A DNA stretch of 64,000 nt from Epiperipatus broadwayi (taxonomy: Eukaryota > Onychophora > Udeonychophora > Euonychophora > Peripatidae). The DNA lies in contig JAQFVV010000020.1 of assembly GCA_028023455.1 (NCBI GenBank), forward strand, positions 5,689,092 to 5,753,091, given 5' to 3'. Positions 57,756-64,000 of the stretch are shown here, in pieces; position 1 is the stretch's first letter; each line of letters begins with the position of its first letter. The position numbers and the translations under genes were made by a program. Below the pieces are notes generated by a model, which searched no databases, was not told the DNA's origin, and saw only the letters and a program-made list of their open reading frames with translations.

Positions 57756-60413
57756 TTAGGTTATGTGATGCTATAGTGGTTTAAAAATTTAAAATTACAA
57801 TGGCGGATCATAAAACTATTAAATATATTTTTCATTTTGTTGAATGTGGTACTATAAAGATCACTATTATAAAATCACACTCAAGATCATAAAATTAATA
57901 AATATGTTTTTTAAGTTGGTGAATGTGGTACTAAAATGATCAGTACTGTATTTCAAAATCACACCTTTAGATTGAATATGTACAGTGAATGAATAGAAAA
58001 ATGAAAGAAAATTTTTAAAAGGTGTTAAATGTATATTTGAACATGGTTTTCATGATAGAGATAGACTTTGTTTGCATTATAAGGATTATCTCAGAGTCAT
58101 TCTAAAGAAATACAATATTGGTTGTTTCCATTGGAAATATATGACAGATAATAGAATACATTGGACAGCCACAATTATATATGGTACTGAAATATTCAGA
58201 AAGAAAAGTTTTCTGTTGAAGAAATTAAAAGAGCATTACAAAATATAAAATAATAAAAAATGAACCAGTATTTTCTATATGTGAATATATTTGTGTTTCA
58301 CAGCTTTATTGCAAAGCTTATTTCTAGAGTTATTATGTTGCAGACTAAAAATTTATATGGTGTAAATTGTATTTTGATTATGTTAATGTATTTATTATGT
58401 TCAAGTATATAATTTCATTTATGTTTTGTGAAATATATATAATGTTCCATCATGCAAGTAGACTTTAATTCAGAAAAACATTTTTGGAACTATTATTATA
58501 TATTAGTGCAGATTTTGTCATTAAATTTCAGATTTAGCGGAATTTATATTTTGAAAATATAATTTTAGTGAGGTGATTTCAAAAGCTTTTAAACAACTTA
58601 AAGATTGGCCAACTCTTATTTAATAATATGAATACTATGTTTTATACCAGATAAAGTAAATTCAAATTCATTATTTAATTATCATTGAAACAAACTGATT
58701 AGATAATTAGTTAAACTTAAATAGAAACCAGCAATAGGTGTTGCAAAGTAAAAACCATTCCACCATGAATTTGTTGAGATTTATGTAATCAAAAATATCA
58801 GTATATCCCTAGGTGTTATAGCCTTCTAATATACTTTGTACAGTAATTTTACATAAGAAAGGCCAGGCTGATTAAATGATGATATTTGTTCTATATTCAT
58901 TTTTAGAATCTTTTAGCATATGAATGATGTTGTTTTGATTAAATGAATATTTGTCAGTTTCATTATAAATATATTAATATTTCCACATATTGTTTTATTT
59001 ACTGTTCTCACTATTTTTTTTGTATATGTAATTGCTATTATGAATGATAGTATTACATCTTATCAAGATCAGTAATTATTTAACACACATCAGTAAAGTC
59101 GAATCCGCCAACAAAATATACATTATTTAATTGTAATAGAATTGAATTCTAGTCTTCTAAATCCTTTTTAATCAAGACAAAATATCTAGTGTAGGTTTGT
59201 AAAAGCAATATCAGTTATGAAATCAGTTTAGTAATCATTTATAAATCCTGTGGTTTAATCAATAATAATGAGTGAGTCATCCACAATTCAAATCTTTTCA
59301 AATGTATTTACTGATAAACTATACTATTCTATGACCAAGTTATTTGAATAATGGAAAATAAGAGATGAAAATAGATTAAAACTATTAGTTGTAAAGAATA
59401 CTGCTAAATGTTTTTAATTATTTAATAAATATTATGCTAAAATAAAATTATTATTGCTAATTTAATAAATATCCCAAGTATCATTGTATATAAGTCTAAA
59501 ATAAGGTTTACTACTACTAGAGAGTTTCCCCAATGATTCAGCATTGGATGAAAACCGTCTAATGATATTGGTTTAGCACATCATGTTAAATATGGAAAAG
59601 GAGCCTTGAACAACCCAGAGCATGAAAACACCATCCATTATTAGTATGTGATAGCTAATTATAGATACCATATATTTATTTTTATGTCATGTGGATATGT
59701 AGCTAATTGAATTTTACATACATCATAATTGGGAATGATAGACAGTCAATAAATTGATCTACTCTATTCCAGGTCATTAGAAAGTTGGTGTACTGACCAG
59801 GATGAACATATAACATAAAATTAATTATATTGAAAATAATATAAATGTCACTATTTAAATGTTATTAAAACTGTTGCAGTGGTGAACAACAACCATTCTA
59901 TATTTTAGCTTCATCAGCCTACTCTATTCCATCCTCTCATGTATATTGGATGACATTATATATTGGATCATTATGATTACTATCCATATACATATCTGAC
60001 TGATACAGGACATATAAATATATGAATATTAATTAATTCATGTGTGTAAAACAGTCTTTAAATAGAACACTCTGAGGCATAGCTGGCAGGTAAGAGCTTT
60101 CCATCATTTTTAATTTTGAATGCTAGTTAGAATGTCTATGAAGTGGCTATCTAAAAAATATCCTAGGCTTGTTTAGAACCTAAAATATGTAATAAAAATA
60201 AAATTAAAAGTTAAATGAAAATAAATAAAAATTGAAACATTTTCAATTGCTAGATATTAACAAATATTGCAAGGCACATTAAATAATTTACTATATAAAT
60301 GAATATATATCCACTGAGTAAGATGTTTATTATGTTTTAATGATAAATAACTCAGAACTTTACAAATATTAAAAGAAAAATATTTGCTTTCTTTCATACC
60401 CCCTTTATATATA
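57756..60413. other. AT-rich stretch without recognisable genes
   Basis: No element or exon recognised. Phrases ctactctattcca recur near 59759 and 59929. Confidence 0.5.
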
Positions 60414-60598
60414 TATATAAACCGGATTCCAAGAGATTGTAAAAGACCCAGAAAGAGACCACATGTGAGATGGATGGATGAAATAAGAAAGTATGCAGGG
60501 GTGATGTGGAGAAGAGAAGCTAAAGATTGGAGAAGATGGATTGAACTTGGAGAGACCATCCTGCAGTGGATTAATAATGGTTGATGATGATGATGATA
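60414..60598 (+). pseudogene. RTE-like LINE C-terminal tail
   Basis: After a TA run, a frame encodes IPRDCKRPRKRPHVRW, MDEIRKYAG, AKDWRRW and ETILQWINNG, then a stop, immediately followed by tgatgatgatgatga. The R-P-x-x-R-W, then A-x-D-x-x-x-W, then Q-W pattern is the extreme C-terminus of RTE-type and related LINE proteins, and a short TGATGA-like 3' tail is typical for RTE. Only about 55 codons survive; a strongly 5'-truncated insertion. Another LINE clade with the same tail is possible. Confidence 0.72.
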
Positions 60599-62110
60599 TA
60601 TCATAATCAATTGTGAGATTGAGCCATCCAATCTTTGCAATATATATATGGAATTATACAGATGTGTAAATTTTACAAAATCATTTTTAAATATAAAAAT
60701 ATATATTGAACTAGGTAAATATCATTTATCTATTGAGAGAATCTTCTTTAATTATTTTCCTTTCTTGATGTCTAAAAATGTTTTATCTACTTCTCTAATT
60801 ACTACAGCTTGTAATATATTACTAGTCTGACTAAATTCATAACATTATGATATAAGTTTAAAACAATTTTATAAAAAAAATTTATTAAAATATATATACT
60901 TTTTACAGTTTAACCAAAATTGTAATGGAAAATTATTATTTTTACATTTCTGAATAGCATAAACTACATTCATTAGAGAGTTAAAAATTTGCATAAAATT
61001 GTTAATTACTAAGTTATCTTATTTAAAATGTAGTGCTAATTTATAAAACTAAGTTTAATTTATTTTCATTGTGTTCGATGGTAATTAAACTATTTATGAA
61101 TCTTCAAATAACTTTTTTAATAACTAAACACTAATTGTAGCATGAAACCTTTGATGAGTAAATATTGCAATATATTAAAAATTATTAATAATCTCAGTAA
61201 AGTCAACAGAGCTTTTACTTAATACTATATATAATGAGCATGGTACAGCATAAAATTAAACACACTGATTTTAGTAAAAAAAAAAAAAAATAATGATAGA
61301 AGGGATTTTTTTTTTACTTTTAAAAAAAATTGTCATATTTAAATAATTTGAATGATTATTATTTAATTAAAAATGCATGCCTAATTTGTATTGTTAGTTT
61401 TAATATGTTGTCTTCGTAATATTTCTATAATTATTCTTTCGTAATAAAAAAAATATTTACAAATTTATTTTTAGCAAATTATTTATTTAAAATTTTACAA
61501 CTAAAAAAAAAAAACAATGAATACTAACATATGGATGTAAGACTTGGTCTTTAGAAAAGTAAAAAAGAATAAAATAAAGAATATAGAAATTTAACTTTAA
61601 AGAAATTAATCAGAAAAGTTTATATAGAAAATAAAACATCAGATTTTGAAAGAAATTATTATAGAAAGAGAATTGTTAAACATGATAAAATTGTGGTAAA
61701 TAACATTCTAGTGACACAATTTGAGAAATGATGTTTTTTGCTTGGAGGGTAAAATTTTGGAAGAAGGCAGAGGATAGGCCAACGATATCATTTTTAAAAT
61801 GTGATCAGTGAAATTGGATGTAATTCATATGTGGGTATTGAAAAGACTAACTAAAAGTAAAATGACAAGATTGAAATATTGATCTGAAAGTAATGACATT
61901 CAAATTGAGAACCATGACATTAACTCATATGTCTTCCTCTCTACCATTGCACTAAATTATAAGTAACTGTTGATTTCATACTAACATGATATTAAAAAAG
62001 GAACTTTTCAAAATACCGCTGAGAATAACATTTATTAGTAGTAAGAAAATTTTCAGCAAAAGATTATAATCAGGCCAGGAAAAATCATCATTACCTTCTC
62101 ACAACAGGAA
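60599..62110. other. AT-rich stretch without recognisable genes
   Basis: Long A runs near 61278 and 61504. No element or exon recognised. Confidence 0.55.
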
Positions 62111-62645
62111 TGTAACTTTTGTGTTTATGCGTGATTATAATAAGCATAAGCTCATAAACACGATTAACTATTTATTAATTAAAGCAAATATACAAACCCA
62201 TATTTACAATATACACACTTTCACCTAATACTGTTGGCAGGGTGTAACTATTAATGCAAGGAACTTTAGGTACAATGTCCAGATATACCTTGCCAGCTTG
62301 CCTCATGACTTTCAGCTGTTCTGTGATAGCTTTCCTAATGTCTGATTTAGGGTGTAACAGCTTCCAATTCTAAAGTGAACATCTCAATATTTTAACTATA
62401 TAGTGAACAAAGTGTGTACTGCTGTCCAGATTTGACAGTGGGCTAACTATTTATAACCAGATCCTCATCAATTATGAAAGAAATTGGATTCACTGACGAT
62501 TATCACTCATAGACCTGTTTCTGTTATTGAATATATGTTATTTATTCATATATCTACTTGTCCTTGATGATTAATGATCAATTCCAATCAAAATAAAATG
62601 AAATCTGAATTATTCCATTAGGTGAACATAAGTTGGGATATAACA
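62111..62645 (-). mobile_element. Probable 3' LTR of a Ty3/gypsy element
   Basis: On the minus strand it begins TGTTATATCCC at 62645, directly after a purine tract, and probably ends GTTACA at 62111 (TG..CA type ends). A minus-strand ttaataaa near 62172-62179 could serve as polyadenylation signal. The second LTR lies outside the window, so the ends rest on termini and context, not on comparison. Confidence 0.65.
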
Positions 62646-62661
62646 TTCCCTTCCCCAAGCT
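62646..62661 (-). other. Polypurine tract of the gypsy element
   Basis: AGCTTGGGGAAGGGAA on the minus strand, immediately before the LTR start. This is the plus-strand primer site for reverse transcription in LTR elements. Confidence 0.75.
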
Positions 62662-62713
62662 AAAATTAGCCTTGGAAAATATAGTTGCTCAGATACGTTG
62701 ATGGATGTCTTCA

Positions 62714-63055
62714 TCACTTACTAGATTTATCAGGTCTGGTGACTTCATTAGCTGGTCTGGTGTATTTATTTGGTGATCTGGTAACTGTGAACTTTGTACA
62801 TTCATCACGTCTGGCTGGTAACTCATCATTGCTAGATGGTGACTCTTCACTATTAGTTGATGGATTTTCACTGTTGTTTGATGACTCCTAACAGTTGATT
62901 GATGAATCTTCACTGATAACTGGTGATATATAGTTCAATCTAGCTGGTTCCTGTGTCTGTGGTATTGCTACCAGCTATTTTTGAACAACTGTTTGCAATC
63001 CTTTTAATTTGATCACAATTACTGGAACTCATTTGGTGATTCCAATAAACATACA
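62714..63055 (-). pseudogene. Gypsy pol C-terminus relic (end of integrase and tail)
   Basis: The minus-strand frame includes PVIVIKLKGLQTVVQK, comparable to the hydrophobic strand plus K-D-G-R-x-x-x-R-H segment at the end of gypsy integrases (here decayed), then a serine/glutamate/asparagine-rich tail (ESSNNSENPS) and ELPARRDE, ending at a TGA at 62714-62716. Two in-frame stops interrupt it (TAG near 62964 and 62892). The integrase core is absent upstream. The low-complexity tail is normal for such proteins. Confidence 0.6.
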
Positions 63056-63350
63056 GCATAACACTTGAACATCTATTTGCACTTGTTTATTTTCATGGAA
63101 ACCCAGTTTATTTTCAACCACAATTGCATAGATTTAATTTTTGTTTTGTGAGCTTGTTCATCTTTGTCACTGTAAAGCGCAAGTGATTGAACCAATCATG
63201 GCCCACTAAATGCTTACAAGTGAACACAACAAGAAGCAAATAAATTGGTTTAATAAGCATAATAACTTTAACTTATTTGACATAAGAATGATATTTGATT
63301 GCCTTTTGAGAGTCAATAATCACTCTCCTGCTAGGGGGCAGACAATTTTT
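63056..63350 (-). other. Gypsy internal region, junction of a large deletion
   Basis: Only about 300 bp separate the protease relic from the pol tail. In an intact element, reverse transcriptase, RNase H and integrase (over 2.5 kb) would lie here. A partly open minus-strand frame (IYAIVVENKLGF) may be remaining sequence after the protease, but no RT motif is visible. Confidence 0.55.
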
Positions 63351-63480
63351 TTATTAATGACCTTTCAGGCACAGTGTCTAGTTTCATTGTTATTGGCATA
63401 TCATTAATAATAATTCTGCTTATGAAAACCAAATCACTGTCTGATTTTACATTGCCTTTCAGGCTTTTTGGAATGGATTT
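63351..63480 (-). pseudogene. Gypsy aspartic protease relic
   Basis: A minus-strand frame gives IIINDMPITMKLDTVPE, the retropepsin entry strand. The catalytic DTG is changed to DTV, so the enzyme would be inactive. A stop follows within ten residues. Confidence 0.62.
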
Positions 63481-63726
63481 TTCCATTCTTTTCTGAGCAC
63501 CTTTTTTTTTAACAAGCAGCTCCTATGGACTAACACACAATATCAACGCACTGTATCCCAGTGTAGATATTCAGTGTGCTCATGTTTTAGTTTGTCATAT
63601 CTATAAAAAACTTCATTACTAATAGTAGATCCTGTAAGATTGTTCTGATGGGGAAAAATCTTTAAACAATTTGATTTTTTAATCCACAGCTTCAATGCTG
63701 GGACTACTTTTCTTTAAAGGAGTAAT
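63481..63726 (-). pseudogene. Gypsy gag zinc-knuckle region, decayed
   Basis: Between gag and protease. Frames are broken, but cysteine-rich pieces (CGK-like, then SIGAAC) sit where the C-x2-C-x4-H-x4-C knuckles belong. No complete knuckle is readable. Confidence 0.4.
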
Positions 63727-64000
63727 CTAAATCACTATGGACTCATCTAGAATCATCTGAGAAATATCTAAATTAAATGTGACATTAGGATCATTCAACT
63801 GCTTGATCCCAAGATTGTGGTCATTTATTTCACCAATGAAACAATGTCTCAATGTTACACTGAGAAAGTCTTTAAAGCCACAGCTCAGTGCTCGCTTTCT
63901 GAGTTTAATTGCAAAATCTCTCACTTTCTTTCCCTCATCTTGCATATAGTAATTGAAGTGATACCTCTGCATTATGGGTAGAAAAAGTTTGACAGTAGAG
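63727..64000 (-). pseudogene. Gypsy gag (capsid) fragment, open at window edge
   Basis: An open minus-strand frame of at least 90 codons runs from the window end to a stop at 63727-63729. It shows IMQRYHFNYYMQDEGKKVRD, then FAIKLRKRALSCGF, LRHCFIGEI and a NVTF..DISQM segment, in the order of Ty3/gypsy capsid proteins (R-x-R-F, E-G-E-x-V-x-D-F, L-R-x-L-A-x-x-C, L-R-D-R-F-V-x-G-I, then the hydrophobic helix). Role: assembly of the retrotransposon particle. The piece itself is open, but the frame ends soon after and the downstream protease is mutated, so the copy is defective. It belongs to the internally deleted element at 62111-64000 and continues rightward, out of view. Confidence 0.8.

Noticed and set aside
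62685-62891. Plus-strand 68-residue repetitive frame as a secreted or structural protein
   Set aside because: It is the antisense of the low-complexity tail of gypsy pol, whose minus-strand frame fits the element's order.

Overview
This window looks like AT-rich, repeat-dense, non-coding DNA from an animal nuclear genome. By eye the G+C content is about a quarter to 30 percent. Evidence for an animal: fragments of Penelope-like, LINE (including RTE-type) and Ty3/gypsy retroelements, tRNA-derived SINE pieces, a hAT-type MITE with a target duplication, foldback elements and microsatellites. I saw nothing bacterial: no operons, no long ORFs. The style of the repeats suggests an invertebrate, perhaps a mollusc such as a cephalopod, but I cannot prove the taxon. 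No convincing host exon was found, so the window is intergenic or deep intronic. Every coding-like stretch I could recognise belongs to a decayed transposable element.

Layout. 1-2105: array of a 409-bp satellite with an internal inversion at 645/646. 5331-6575: three tandem units of a different ~450-bp repeat that recurs, often as foldbacks, at 17.1, 31.3-32.0, 34.3, 37.1-37.9, 38.2-39.0, 43.9, 48.8 and 57.6 kb. A third ~465-bp family lies at 15.93, 26.26-26.86, 52.56 and 56.32-57.0 kb. Two Penelope-like fragments (19.66-19.93 and 29.39-29.81 kb) each join a piece of the GIY-YIG part of the ORF to an inverted terminal-repeat piece. Other elements: two diverged copies of a ~1.8-1.9-kb interspersed element (6.88-8.64 and 49.34-51.26 kb), a DNA-transposon-like pair (8.83-10.07 and 47.05-48.04 kb), a LINE 3' end (35.06-35.84 kb), a hAT MITE (43.36-43.74 kb), a SINE with a minisatellite tail (52.80-53.27 kb), an RTE-like tail (60.41-60.60 kb), and an internally deleted Ty3/gypsy copy with its 3' LTR (62.11-64.0 kb, minus strand, continuing past the window). 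The rest is AT-rich sequence without recognisable genes.

Main discovery. Four different repeat families here each carry a sequence that folds as a type I hammerhead self-cleaving ribozyme: CUGANGA core, stem II, GAAA, a minimal stem III, an NUH cleavage triplet and a closing stem I. They are the Penelope-like terminal repeat (two copies with the ribozyme itself identical), the 409-bp satellite (six copies), the ~450-bp family (three copies with an intact core plus decayed ones) and the ~465-bp family (three copies plus two with the same core deletion). Stem I differs in sequence between families but still pairs, which argues against chance. Stem III is self-complementary in representatives of every family, the feature expected of hammerheads that act as dimers. 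The 409- and ~450-bp families also share a ~60-bp segment at a similar distance from the ribozyme. I infer retrozyme-like, hammerhead-bearing tandem repeats that may have been mobilised by Penelope-like reverse transcriptase. Their recurrent inverted-end architecture resembles that of the Penelope-like fragments. Activity is not shown by sequence alone.
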